Part shown: positions 16,838-25,085 of the stretch, one piece after another
How the letters are laid out: every line of letters starts with the position of its first letter
Numbering within the stretch: the first letter of the stretch is position 1
Assembly: GCA_947381965.1 (NCBI GenBank)
Contig: CANCXX010000005.1
Coordinates: forward strand, 1-64,000
Source: an uncultured bacterium
GTDB taxonomy: Bacteria > Bacillota > Clostridia > Lachnospirales > Lachnospiraceae
Length of the DNA: 64,000 nucleotides
Reading direction: 5' to 3'
Notes under the pieces: model-generated
The model's input: only the letters and a program-made list of their open reading frames with translations
The model's database searches: none
What the model was told of the DNA's origin: nothing
Position numbers and translations under genes: made by a program

Positions 16838-18063
16838 AATGCCGCTGCAATGCGCAAAGCGCCGTTCCCGTCAACAAACCGTCTCATGGTTTCATGGGCG
16901 GTTTTTCTTTGGGAAAAGGAAAAACTGTCTTTGGGGAAGCTTTCCAGTGCAGAAGAAACGGTGGCGTTAAAAAAACAGTCTGGTTGTGACATTCGTGTCA
17001 TAGATTCGATAAATGACAGTGCATTTTCCAAAACTCTGTCAGGTGCGTGTCTTATATCTCCTATATATGGAATTGCTCCTTCCTGATGAAAGGCTTTGGC
17101 GGAGGGAATCTGGTTGTCAGCCATGGTGAAGCTAACAGAGGGAATGCCAAGGGCACACAGCTCGTAAAGGGTGGTGCCGGCGGCGGAAACTGCCAGGTCG
17201 CATTTTTCCATCAGGGCAGCCATATCGCTGACCGCCTCGTGAAGCTGTAGAAGGGGCAGGGCTGGGGCAAGACGCCGGAGCTTTTCTTTATCTGTATTTA
17301 ATTTCCCCACTACTATATGGAAAGTAATGTTATGGATTTGGGAGGATGACAGGTTCGTGGGGCAGGACTTTCCGGTATGGATAAGAAGAATCTGTCGGGC
17401 AAATTCCAGACAAAAATGGCAGGGGTCGCTGCCGCCGGTGGTTATAAGTATATCCGATACCCTTTTTTTGATGGTTATCTGTCTGTTTTGAAACTGTGGG
17501 CGCAGGGGAGTATAAGCGGCGCCAAGAAGAAGTTTTCCGGCATTTTGATAAGCTGCCCTGTAGGAGGGCATAAGATCATCAGGTATAATATCATAATTGA
17601 TTACCAGATCAACAGGGTAGTCAAAGAGCTGCAAATCATCCAGGTAAACAGTTTTTACCAAAGGCTTTAAAGCGGAAAGATATTTTTCTGTTATATAATA
17701 GGAATCAATAAAATAAATTATTTCTTTGCTTATGACAATTGCGTCAGAAACCAAAGGGTTTACTGCAGAGGAAGGGGAGAAAAGGAGAGAAATTACTTCA
17801 GGAAGCTCCTGTTCCAGATGATTGTAGAGGGCTGATTTTAAATTTATGACGGAAATGTCATATGTTGCATTCCCGTCAGCGTTTTCTCTCTCGCTTAGAA
17901 GTCCGTTAAGCAGCCGGAAACTTTCTTCATCAGAAACCAGAAAGCATACTTCCATACCGGCCCTTTGGCAGGCAAGGGCAATGGAAAAACAGCGTACCAG
18001 ATGCCCGGACGCTATCTGACTGTTGCCGTCTGTTCTAAAGTATATTAGCCGATTAGATCCCAT
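16825..18063 (-). CDS. pseG: PseG-like UDP-sugar hydrolase of pseudaminic acid synthesis
   Basis: PseG removes UDP from UDP-2,4-diacetamido-2,4,6-trideoxy-L-altrose, yielding the sugar that PseI condenses with phosphoenolpyruvate. The protein has the GT-B-like N-terminal motif FRTDGNSQIASGHLVRC with Gly-His near residue 20, and a C-terminal nucleotide-binding half with TTGGSDPCHF and the SAAGTTLYELCALGIPSV segment. At 412 residues it is longer than the roughly 270-340 of many PseGs, because of extra internal segments. Its start overlaps pseI by 19 bases, so it is the last gene of a minus-strand operon. The product sugar could be a relative of pseudaminic acid. Confidence 0.82.
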   Translation of the reverse strand: MGSNRLIYFRTDGNSQIASGHLVRCFSIALACQRAGMEVCFLVSDEESFRLLNGLLSERENADGNATYDISVINLKSALYNHLEQELPEVISLLFSPSSAVNPLVSDAIVISKEIIYFIDSYYITEKYLSALKPLVKTVYLDDLQLFDYPVDLVINYDIIPDDLMPSYRAAYQNAGKLLLGAAYTPLRPQFQNRQITIKKRVSDILITTGGSDPCHFCLEFARQILLIHTGKSCPTNLSSSQIHNITFHIVVGKLNTDKEKLRRLAPALPLLQLHEAVSDMAALMEKCDLAVSAAGTTLYELCALGIPSVSFTMADNQIPSAKAFHQEGAIPYIGDIRHAPDRVLENALSFIESMTRMSQPDCFFNATVSSALESFPKDSFSFSQRKTAHETMRRFVDGNGALRIAAALKEL

Positions 18064-19106
18064 GAGAGTGGAGTTCCCTTCTTTAAAAATGTTTTTGCCG
18101 CTTTGCCTAATATTTCCTCATAATACATGGTATGAAGTCCGTTCAGCCCATTGCCGGGGCGGATAGAGCGTACATTTTCCGCTGTAAGAATTTCTCCGGC
18201 AGCAATATCCTTAACAGCAAATAAGGAACGTGAACCACCATGCTCCAGCTTTTGGGTGTCGGTAAGATAGTATTCGCTGCTGCCAAGGGCTTTTTCCATA
18301 ATGCGAATATCCTTTACCAGATGGGCAAATTCTTCCGGCTCCATGGAAAAGGCTCCGTCAGGGCCGCCGTCAGACCGCCGCAGGGTGATATGCTTTTCCA
18401 CCACTTTCACGCCAAGGGCAATGGAACTGGCGGAGACAATGGTTCCCATGGTGTGATCAGAGATTCCCACAAGGCAGTCGTAGGTCTTGGCCAGTGTGGG
18501 GATAACATTTAGATTTACATCTTCGTAAGGTGTGGGGTAGGCGGAAACGCATTTTAAAAGAATAATATCTTCATTTCCCTCTTCCCGGCATACGGAAAGG
18601 GCACGGCTTATATCCTCCGGGTAAGCGATTCCGGTGGATAAAATTACAGGCTTGTGAAGCCGGGCGACTTTTCGGATTAAAGGAATGTCATTGATTTCGT
18701 AGGAAGCAATTTTATAGGCCGGCACATCCATTTTTTCAAGAAAGTCAACAGATGTAAAGTCAAAGGGGGCGGAAAAGCATTCCATTCCCAGTTTATTAGC
18801 TTCTTCCTTCAGCCTGGGCTGCCATTCCCATGGCGTGTAAGCCTCGCTGTAAAGCTTGTAAAGGGTGGTTCCATCCCAGATGGTTCCTTCATTGATTTGA
18901 AAATGGGGATCATCGCAGTCTATAGTGATGGAGTCAGCAGTATAAGTCTGGAGTTTAACTGCATCAGCCCCGGCTTCTTTGGCGGCATGGATAATTTCCA
19001 GGGCTCTGCCATAATCCTGATTGTGGTTGGCGGAAAGCTCCGCCACAACAAAAACCGGAGAGGCTTCATTGATGGTCCGGGCTCCAATTTTAATTTCTTT
19101 ATTCAT
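18045..19106 (-). CDS. pseI: Pseudaminic acid synthase (NeuB/PseI family)
   Basis: PseI condenses 2,4-diacetamido-2,4,6-trideoxy-L-altrose with phosphoenolpyruvate to form the nine-carbon pseudaminic acid. The 353-residue protein shows the NeuB barrel beginning FVVAELSANHNQDYGRA, the GADAVKLQTYTADS strand, the STGIAY and GISDHTMG motifs, and the DGGPDGAFSMEPEEF stretch typical of PseI rather than sialate synthases. A C-terminal SAF (antifreeze-like) domain (about 290-350, SLFAVKDIAAGEILT) completes it. The ATG at 19106 lies 26 bases downstream of a MITE-like repeat that separates it from the previous gene of the operon. Confidence 0.9.
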   Translation of the reverse strand: MNKEIKIGARTINEASPVFVVAELSANHNQDYGRALEIIHAAKEAGADAVKLQTYTADSITIDCDDPHFQINEGTIWDGTTLYKLYSEAYTPWEWQPRLKEEANKLGMECFSAPFDFTSVDFLEKMDVPAYKIASYEINDIPLIRKVARLHKPVILSTGIAYPEDISRALSVCREEGNEDIILLKCVSAYPTPYEDVNLNVIPTLAKTYDCLVGISDHTMGTIVSASSIALGVKVVEKHITLRRSDGGPDGAFSMEPEEFAHLVKDIRIMEKALGSSEYYLTDTQKLEHGGSRSLFAVKDIAAGEILTAENVRSIRPGNGLNGLHTMYYEEILGKAAKTFLKKGTPLSWDLIG

Positions 19107-19132
19107 AAATTACCTCATAAATATATTTTTAG

Positions 19133-19347
19133 TAGGTAATTGCGAAACTTGAAGTTGTGGAAATATTCTGACAATATATTCCACTCAAATCCTGTTGCAC
19201 CGGGCATTCCATCAAGCCCGGCAGGACAGAAGACAGTCGGGGAGCGTCCCTCCTGCCTTCTATGGTCTTGATTCCATGGTGCATAAGGCTTTTCGCAGAA
19301 TATATTGTCAGAATATTCAGCAAGTTTACGAGTTTCGCAATTACCTA
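19133..19347. repeat. MITE-like element, complete copy (family A)
   Basis: About 215 bases bounded by inverted ends: TAGGTAATTGCGAAACT at 19133-19149 matches 19331-19347 inverted, and an inner pair (19162-19181 and 19298-19317) continues the match, giving ends near 50 bases long with a short mismatch between. The 155 bases from 19191 recur at 26850-27004 with seven differences. It has no transposase and lies inside the pse operon. Confidence 0.85.
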
Positions 19348-19367
19348 ATATTTTAGGTGTGAAATTA

Positions 19368-20564
19368 TTAAAAATGGTTTTTCTGTAAAAATTCCTCATT
19401 TGTCCAGGGCTCTCTTGCCTGAAACAAAGAACCCTCTTCCAGTTCCACATAGACAGCCGGGAAATAATTGATAAACAATGGATTCAGGCACATGGTATAT
19501 CCGCCGGCTGTGTCATAGATAACTTTATCTCCGGGAACAAGGGCCGGGCCCTCATTGATTTCAAAAAGCTTGTCGTATTCCATGCAGGTAGCTCCGCACA
19601 CCCATTGGGAAGGCTCTGTATTTCTGACGGAAGGGTCGGAAAGATACTCCATATGGTGGGGGTAAAGGTGTCTGGTGACAAGAGGGTTTAAGTTGGTGCG
19701 GCTGCCGTCTGTCACCACAAATTTCCGGCCGCGGATGTCTTTGACATCAATCACAGTGGTTTCAAAAGTGGTGGCGCGGGAAATAAGGGAAACGCCTGGT
19801 TCCGCAATCAGTATTGTTTTTTGAGGATCAAAGTGGGCGGAAAGTTCTTTTCCTATTTCTTTAAAATAATCCCGGTAATCCGGCATATCATCCCTGCCGC
19901 CAAAGTAGCCGCCGCCCATATCCACATAAGAAAGGGAAAGATGATATTCTTTGGCAATGCGTACCGCCATTTTTGCAAGGGCGCCAAAAACCTGTACGGA
20001 ACGGGATTTGGTGGAGGTGTGCAGATGAAGACCGGAAATCCATACATTGGAAAGCTGGGAAAGACGGTCAACCGCATTTTTTAAAACTCCATTTTCATAG
20101 CAATAGCCAAATCTTCCGCATTCCCCAAAAGCAGGCGCTTCCTCCGGGCAAAGGGATGTGATATCGCAGTTTACCCGCAGGCCAATTTTTAAATGCCGGT
20201 TGGGATAACGGGCGCTGAACTCTTCCATCCAGTCCAGCTCGTAGTTTGAATCCAGATTAATATATCCTCCGGAAAGCAGCAAGGACTCAAACACTTTTTT
20301 ATCCTTAACGGGGCCGTTATAAATAATATGTTTTTCCGGAAAGCCCAGCCGCAGGGCAAGGTCGTATTCGGTTTTTGACACCACTTCCGCATAAAAACCA
20401 TGGGACTTCAGATAAGTAAGAAGCCATGGCAGAGCGTTGGTTTTTACGGAGTATCCTGCAATGTAGTTGCCCCAGTTTTCGGACAAGGAATTTTTTAAAA
20501 GCGAAATATCATATAGCAAATCCTTTTCCCTGATAAGAAAAAAGGGTGTTTTAGGTTGTTTCAT
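19368..20564 (-). CDS. PLP-dependent fold-III decarboxylase (ornithine/diaminopimelate decarboxylase-like)
   Basis: Fold-III decarboxylases remove the alpha-carboxyl of basic amino acids. The 398-residue protein keeps the PLP lysine (AGYSVKTNALP, Lys41), the LHLHTST strand, the glycine-rich phosphate loop DMGGGYFGG, the Cys-Gly-Ala-Thr-Cys segment supplying a catalytic cysteine near 326, and DTAGGYTM near the C-terminus. The family motif Glu-Pro-Gly-Arg reads Glu-Pro-Gly-Val here (about 254), removing an arginine used by diaminopimelate decarboxylases, so the substrate is uncertain. It overlaps pseF by four bases and is thus co-transcribed with nonulosonate genes; it may make an amine that decorates the glycan, or a carrier-linked precursor. 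Confidence 0.8.
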   Translation of the reverse strand: MKQPKTPFFLIREKDLLYDISLLKNSLSENWGNYIAGYSVKTNALPWLLTYLKSHGFYAEVVSKTEYDLALRLGFPEKHIIYNGPVKDKKVFESLLLSGGYINLDSNYELDWMEEFSARYPNRHLKIGLRVNCDITSLCPEEAPAFGECGRFGYCYENGVLKNAVDRLSQLSNVWISGLHLHTSTKSRSVQVFGALAKMAVRIAKEYHLSLSYVDMGGGYFGGRDDMPDYRDYFKEIGKELSAHFDPQKTILIAEPGVSLISRATTFETTVIDVKDIRGRKFVVTDGSRTNLNPLVTRHLYPHHMEYLSDPSVRNTEPSQWVCGATCMEYDKLFEINEGPALVPGDKVIYDTAGGYTMCLNPLFINYFPAVYVELEEGSLFQAREPWTNEEFLQKNHF

Positions 20565-21286
20565 TGACAGTTACCTCCTTTGATGGGTGTTGAGCCGCTT
20601 TTGAGCCGCATTTGGTATTTGAGCTCCGCCATCTGCCAGTCTTCCATAGTGTCAATATCCTGAACCTCCATTTCTGTCAGCACAAGGGGAAGAAGATCAG
20701 GTACATCCGTTGTGCCTTCCCTAAAAAAAGCCTCTGTCCGGCAGGCATAGAACTGGCCGCAGTCATGATAAACCGTTGGAAGGTCCTGGCTGCGCGTCGC
20801 TGCATATTGGGGGAATTGCCGCTTTAGAAAGCCCTCTGTGTCAATAAGAAGTCCCCGCTGGGGCGGGTAAGAAAAAGGAACCACAGGCATGACGCTTTCC
20901 GCTGTATCTAACAGTTCCATGGCGCTTCGAAGCCGTTGGCCATTTAAAAAAGGGGCTGTGGGATAAATACAGCAAAAAGAGGCAAAATCCTGTCCCAGTT
21001 TCTGATAAGACTGCAAAACCTCCATAATCACATCATCTGTGGAAGCATAATCTCCTGCAGTTTCCGAAGAACGGAAAAAGGGAACGCTGGCACCTGCTGT
21101 TTGGGCAATTGCTGCGATTTCTTTATCATCAGTGGAAACCATTATTTCATCAAAAACACCAGCGCATCTGGCGGCTTCAATGGAATAACACAGAATGGGC
21201 TTTCCGCAAAATTCCTTTATATTTTTGCGGGGAATCCGCCTGCTGCCGCCCCGGGCGGTAATAATTGCAAGTTTTTTATTGTTCAA
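20561..21286 (-). CDS. pseF: CMP-pseudaminic acid (acylneuraminate) cytidylyltransferase
   Basis: This enzyme activates the nonulosonic acid with CTP, releasing pyrophosphate. The 241-residue protein starts with the nucleotide-binding loop ITARGGSRRIPRKNIKEFCG, has FCCIYPTAPFLNG near 105-117, and the SYPPQRG stretch that resembles PseF more than NeuA. It starts at a TTG (21284-21286) with AGGA six bases upstream and is first in the minus-strand operon pseF-decarboxylase-pseI-pseG. The operon is divergent from the plus-strand glycan locus whose first gene is a sialyltransferase-like GT52, which fits a shared purpose. Confidence 0.88.
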   Translation of the reverse strand: MNNKKLAIITARGGSRRIPRKNIKEFCGKPILCYSIEAARCAGVFDEIMVSTDDKEIAAIAQTAGASVPFFRSSETAGDYASTDDVIMEVLQSYQKLGQDFASFCCIYPTAPFLNGQRLRSAMELLDTAESVMPVVPFSYPPQRGLLIDTEGFLKRQFPQYAATRSQDLPTVYHDCGQFYACRTEAFFREGTTDVPDLLPLVLTEMEVQDIDTMEDWQMAELKYQMRLKSGSTPIKGGNCQ

Positions 21287-21419
21287 GTTTTCCTCATTTC
21301 TGCTTTGTGATTTTGCAAAGCCGGTTATATTGGTTATAGACTGCAGATGTTTTGATTATACAACATAGAAAGTAAATTATAAAGACTGTGAAGGGCAATC
21401 AGAAAATTTTATGAAGCAG

Positions 21420-21448
21420 ATGACAGGCTGTGGAAAATGTAATATTAT
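21420..21448 (+). promoter_or_regulatory. Candidate promoter of the plus-strand glycan locus
   Basis: ATGACA (21420-21425) and TATTAT (21443-21448) are 17 bases apart, 136 bases before the first gene. On the opposite strand a TATAAT near 21350 could serve pseF, but its -35 box is weak. Nothing else is evident in the 21,287-21,583 gap. Confidence 0.5.
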
Positions 21449-21583
21449 AAATAGAAAGCAGCGTTTTGAAGGAAACAGACAGACAATTGTGAAATGCAGC
21501 GCTGTGGGAATAATATGCCATGACAGATAGTTATGGAAGTTACGGTTGCCAAAACGAAAGGAAAATGAAGGGAGCTATTCCGA

Positions 21584-22690
21584 TTGAGTGTCCAGAAGCA
21601 GAAAAAAAGAATTTATATTTGCCATACTTATTATCATGCGTATATTGCATGTTTGAAGGAACTGAATCTGCCGGAGGATGGCAGCGGGGCGGTAAGGGGA
21701 CAGGCGTCCCTGATGTTAAGCTCTCTGTCAAATGATTTTGGCAATTTAGCGGAAAGGGTCAGAAAGTCAGGGCTTTTTGCGGAGGTGATTCCCTACGGGG
21801 AAAAGGAAGAGGGATTTTTCCCGCAGCTGGAAAAGTACCATAAGGACAGGGGAAATATTCTGCTTAATATGCTTTCGAGGATAAGATTTACCAAAATGAT
21901 GGGGCATCTCCAGGCACCGTTTGTGCCTGTGGATTTGAAACAATATGAGGATATTTATGTGTTCTGTGATTCAGACCCCATAGGGTATTATTTAAACACC
22001 TATAAAATTTATTATCACGCCCTGGAAGACGGACTTGACTGTATCCGGTATTATGACACGGCAAGATACGATAACCGGGGGCATTTTAAGCTGAAAGCAT
22101 GGATGGCAGCGAGAAACCTGATTTTTATCCAGAATGGGTATGCAAAATATTGTCTGGATATGGAGGTGAATGACATTTCCGTGCTGCAGTACCCCTGCCC
22201 CAAATACATTGAGAAACCACGGAAGGAACTGACCCAGGGGCTTAGGGAAAAAGAAAAAAAGACATTAGTGTCAATTTTTATAGAGGATAGGGAAGCGTTG
22301 GAAAAAACGCTTTTATGCGGAAAGGAGGAAACGCATAAAGTTCTGGTTTTATCAGAGCCTTTGTGCGATATGGAAACGAGAACGCGTATTTTTCAGGATA
22401 TTATAAAGGAATATGGCAGTATCAAAGGGCAGGAAGCACAGATTTTGATTAAGGTCCATCCAAGGGATACGCTGGATTACAGGAAGCTTTTTCCGGGGCA
22501 TATTGTACTTGACGGTAAATTTCCTATGGAGATTTTAAATGATATACCAGGACTTGTTTTTGACAGGGTTGTCACTGTGTTTACCGTGCCATCAGCGATT
22601 ATGTTTGCCAGAGAAAAGATTTTCCTTGGGGAGGATTTTATGGATAAATATGAAGCCCCTGAAATTCACCGCCAGAATGAGCAGATTTGA
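21584..22690 (+). CDS. GT52-family (lipooligosaccharide sialyltransferase-like) glycosyltransferase
   Basis: GT52 enzymes transfer sialic acid from CMP-sialate to bacterial surface glycans. The 368-residue protein begins RIYICHTYYHAYIACLKEL, the typical N-terminal pattern, and carries the ALEDGLDCIRYYD segment, the LIKVHPRDTLDY strand near 300 and a Ser-Ala-Ile motif late, as in this family. It starts at a TTG (21584) with AAGGGAG nine bases upstream. It is the first gene of the plus-strand locus and faces the CMP-pseudaminate operon, so the donor is probably a CMP-nonulosonate other than Neu5Ac. No synthase for Neu5Ac is present in the window. Confidence 0.75.
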   Translation: MSVQKQKKRIYICHTYYHAYIACLKELNLPEDGSGAVRGQASLMLSSLSNDFGNLAERVRKSGLFAEVIPYGEKEEGFFPQLEKYHKDRGNILLNMLSRIRFTKMMGHLQAPFVPVDLKQYEDIYVFCDSDPIGYYLNTYKIYYHALEDGLDCIRYYDTARYDNRGHFKLKAWMAARNLIFIQNGYAKYCLDMEVNDISVLQYPCPKYIEKPRKELTQGLREKEKKTLVSIFIEDREALEKTLLCGKEETHKVLVLSEPLCDMETRTRIFQDIIKEYGSIKGQEAQILIKVHPRDTLDYRKLFPGHIVLDGKFPMEILNDIPGLVFDRVVTVFTVPSAIMFAREKIFLGEDFMDKYEAPEIHRQNEQI

Positions 22691-22729
22691 TTGCCTGCGC
22701 GGACACGCTCCGGGCATGGAGGATATTAC

Positions 22730-24781
22730 ATGGAAGAAAATAAAAAAGCAATGACAGTTCTGGCAGCAGCAGGCGTATTGATACTTGCAGTGTTGATGGC
22801 TTATCCGGTTGTCAGGGATAAAATAAGAGAAAGCAGGAAGAAGGATATTTCTCTTGCAGGAGAATGGGAAGCAGAGAAGGAGGCAGACGGCAGGCAAGAG
22901 TCAGACGCCGGGCAGACCGGTGATTGGAAAAGCGGGATTATGGAAACAGAGGAAGGGGCGGTCTGCACCGGAAAAGACATATCGGAGGTTTTTTTTGAAT
23001 TGGAGGGCGGGCCGGAGAAGGTGCACATTTCGCTCTGGCAAAACCAGGATGGAACCTGTTACTTTTTTCTGCCAGGTTTTGCAAAGGGAAAGAAGCTGAT
23101 CCTTATGGGAGCAGGAGGCGGCCATATCCAGATTGACGGCGTCGGGCTTTATGAAGGAGATGGGATAAAGGACATTTTAGAAGCAAAGCCGTATGGATTT
23201 GCCTGGTTTGATAATTCAGGCAAAGCAGTTTTGGAGGCTTCTGTGGCTTTTATGTATTCCTCTTCCCTTCCTGCTTTATTTATGACAACTGCGTCAGGTG
23301 AAACCGCAGAGATTGACCAGGATAAAAACCACGCTTATGAGGAAAGCGGGACGATAATCCTCTATGATGAAGAGGGAACTGAAATCTATGCAGGGCAGGC
23401 GGAGAGCATTAAAGGGAGAGGAAATTCTACCTGGGGGCTTGCCAAAAAACCATATCAGTTTCGGCTTTGCGAAAAGACAGATTTTTTTGGAATGGGGAAA
23501 GGGGCCGGGTGGAATCTTCTTGCCAATGGCTATGACGAAACCAGACTCAGGAACCGGATAACTCTTGAGTTGGCGAAAGCTCTTGGAATGGCCTTTGTAC
23601 CTGAATACCGGATGTTGGATTTATATATCAATAATGTTTACTATGGCAATTATTATTTGACGGAAAAAATAGAAGTAAGCGACAGAAATGTGGCGATCCG
23701 TAATATGGAAGAGATTGTGGACGCTGCCTACACCCCGGAGGAATTAGAAAAGCTTCCATGGCTGGAATCGGAAGACGGTTTCCGGAAATGGACGGGAGTT
23801 GCCTGTGAGGATGACAATCTGACAGGAGGTTATTTATTTGAAAGGGAGCTTCCGGCCCGATTTGAAAAGGAGGCCAGTGGTTTTATTACCAGCCAGGGGG
23901 ACTGCTATGCGTTAAAAAGTCCGGTTTACGCTTCCGAAAACCAGGTGAATTATATTGCCGATCTGATGCAGGAATTTCAGGATGCAGTGGAAGAACAAGA
24001 TGGTGTTCATCCGGTAACAGGGAAACCTTACTCCCAATATATTGATGGGACTTCTTTTGCACAGAAATATCTGGTGGAGGAAATATCAAAAAATTATGAC
24101 GGAGGTGTCACAAGCAGTTTTTTTTATAAGCCCGAAGACACCTTAAGCAGCAAAATTTTTGCAGGGCCGGTGTGGGACTATGATGTGGCGTTTGGCAATT
24201 GCAACCTGGATGAAATTGCCAGTAATCCACGGGGGATTACCCGGCTGAATGATCATGTGTATGGCACAGATGTTTTTGCCCGGTTGTATGAAAAGGAGGA
24301 TTTTTATGCCCGGATAGTAACGCTGTACAAAGAGAAGGCGGTTCCGTATCTGGAATATCTGCTGAGAGAAGGGATAGACCGGATGGTGAAGGATACCAGA
24401 GCGTCAGCCTGGATGGACAGTATCCGGTGGGAGAGCCTGGAAAATCGTTATCAGTATTATCAGGATTATGACAATGATGTCAAGTATTTGAAATACTTTA
24501 TTGAACAAAGAATGCAGTTTTTGAATGAAGTATGGCTGGAGGGCCAAACTTATTATAATGTAGCGTTTGTGGTGGATGATGAAACCTGGCAGATTGACTG
24601 TGTAAAAGAGGGGGAGACGCCGGGAGGCGAGCCGACGCCATCCAGATACAGTTCTCTTTTTATGGGGTGGGTGAATGAAGAAGGGGTTCCCTTTGACAGA
24701 TTTAAACCTGTTTATGAGGATATGACATTTTATGCCACGTGGCAGGAACTGCCGGTGGATGAGGTTATATTGAAACAATAA
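22730..24781 (+). CDS. CotH-kinase-family surface protein with a C-terminal InlB-type B-repeat
   Basis: CotH proteins are atypical kinases; Bacillus CotH phosphorylates spore-coat proteins. The protein has a signal-anchor helix near residues 8-26, then a spacer, and a CotH core with KGRGNSTWGLAKKPYQFRL, NGYDETRLRN, YYGNYYLTEKIEVSDRNV and the metal-site stretch VWDYDVAFGN (near 480). A C-terminal domain of the Listeria-Bacteroides repeat type (YNVAFVVDDE ... FYATW) follows. The ATG at 22730 with GGAGGA seven bases upstream is better than a TTG at 22691. The protein is probably anchored outside the membrane; its presence among glycan genes suggests glycan or cell-wall attachment, an inference only. 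Confidence 0.85.
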   Translation: MEENKKAMTVLAAAGVLILAVLMAYPVVRDKIRESRKKDISLAGEWEAEKEADGRQESDAGQTGDWKSGIMETEEGAVCTGKDISEVFFELEGGPEKVHISLWQNQDGTCYFFLPGFAKGKKLILMGAGGGHIQIDGVGLYEGDGIKDILEAKPYGFAWFDNSGKAVLEASVAFMYSSSLPALFMTTASGETAEIDQDKNHAYEESGTIILYDEEGTEIYAGQAESIKGRGNSTWGLAKKPYQFRLCEKTDFFGMGKGAGWNLLANGYDETRLRNRITLELAKALGMAFVPEYRMLDLYINNVYYGNYYLTEKIEVSDRNVAIRNMEEIVDAAYTPEELEKLPWLESEDGFRKWTGVACEDDNLTGGYLFERELPARFEKEASGFITSQGDCYALKSPVYASENQVNYIADLMQEFQDAVEEQDGVHPVTGKPYSQYIDGTSFAQKYLVEEISKNYDGGVTSSFFYKPEDTLSSKIFAGPVWDYDVAFGNCNLDEIASNPRGITRLNDHVYGTDVFARLYEKEDFYARIVTLYKEKAVPYLEYLLREGIDRMVKDTRASAWMDSIRWESLENRYQYYQDYDNDVKYLKYFIEQRMQFLNEVWLEGQTYYNVAFVVDDETWQIDCVKEGETPGGEPTPSRYSSLFMGWVNEEGVPFDRFKPVYEDMTFYATWQELPVDEVILKQ

Positions 24782-24795
24782 ATGGGAAATTGATT

Positions 24796-24982
24796 TGTAA
24801 CAGTGAAGCCGAAGGCGGAACTGTTGTTACTATTCACGGCCTGGGAGCCGCTCAAAGTAACAATTCGGAGCGATATTCCAAGTTTTGCTTCGCAAAAATC
24901 GCCCTTCACTCCTGCATCATGTTCTCACGGAATGCGCAACAAGTGCGCATTCCTGACCCGTGAATAGTAACGAACTGTTACA
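24796..24982. repeat. Palindromic intergenic element (family B, largest copy)
   Basis: The ends TGTAACAGT and ACTGTTACA (24796 and 24982) are followed inward by a second matching pair, GTTACTATTCACGG and its complement, so the element folds into a long hairpin with a 20-base insertion in the left arm. Related pieces occur at 36537-36580 and 46490-46631. It fills most of the gap before the ABC flippase gene. Confidence 0.75.
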
Positions 24983-25011
24983 TTGATTTTGGCAAAGGAG
25001 TCAGCATAGGT

Positions 25012-25040
25012 TTGCTTTGCCGCTGCAGGTGTGGTAAAAT
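25012..25040 (+). promoter_or_regulatory. Possible internal promoter before the ABC flippase
   Basis: TTGCTT (25012-25017) and TAAAAT (25035-25040) are 17 bases apart, 46 bases before the start codon and directly after the palindromic element. Confidence 0.4.
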
Positions 25041-25085
25041 ATAGGGAAATTTTTAACAGATAATTAACAGACCGGAAGATGCGTG

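Noticed and set aside
19129-19323. Small minus-strand frame in the MITE copy, also present in the second copy
   Set aside because: The frame is a consequence of the repeat; no ribosome site, and the two copies differ at the ends.
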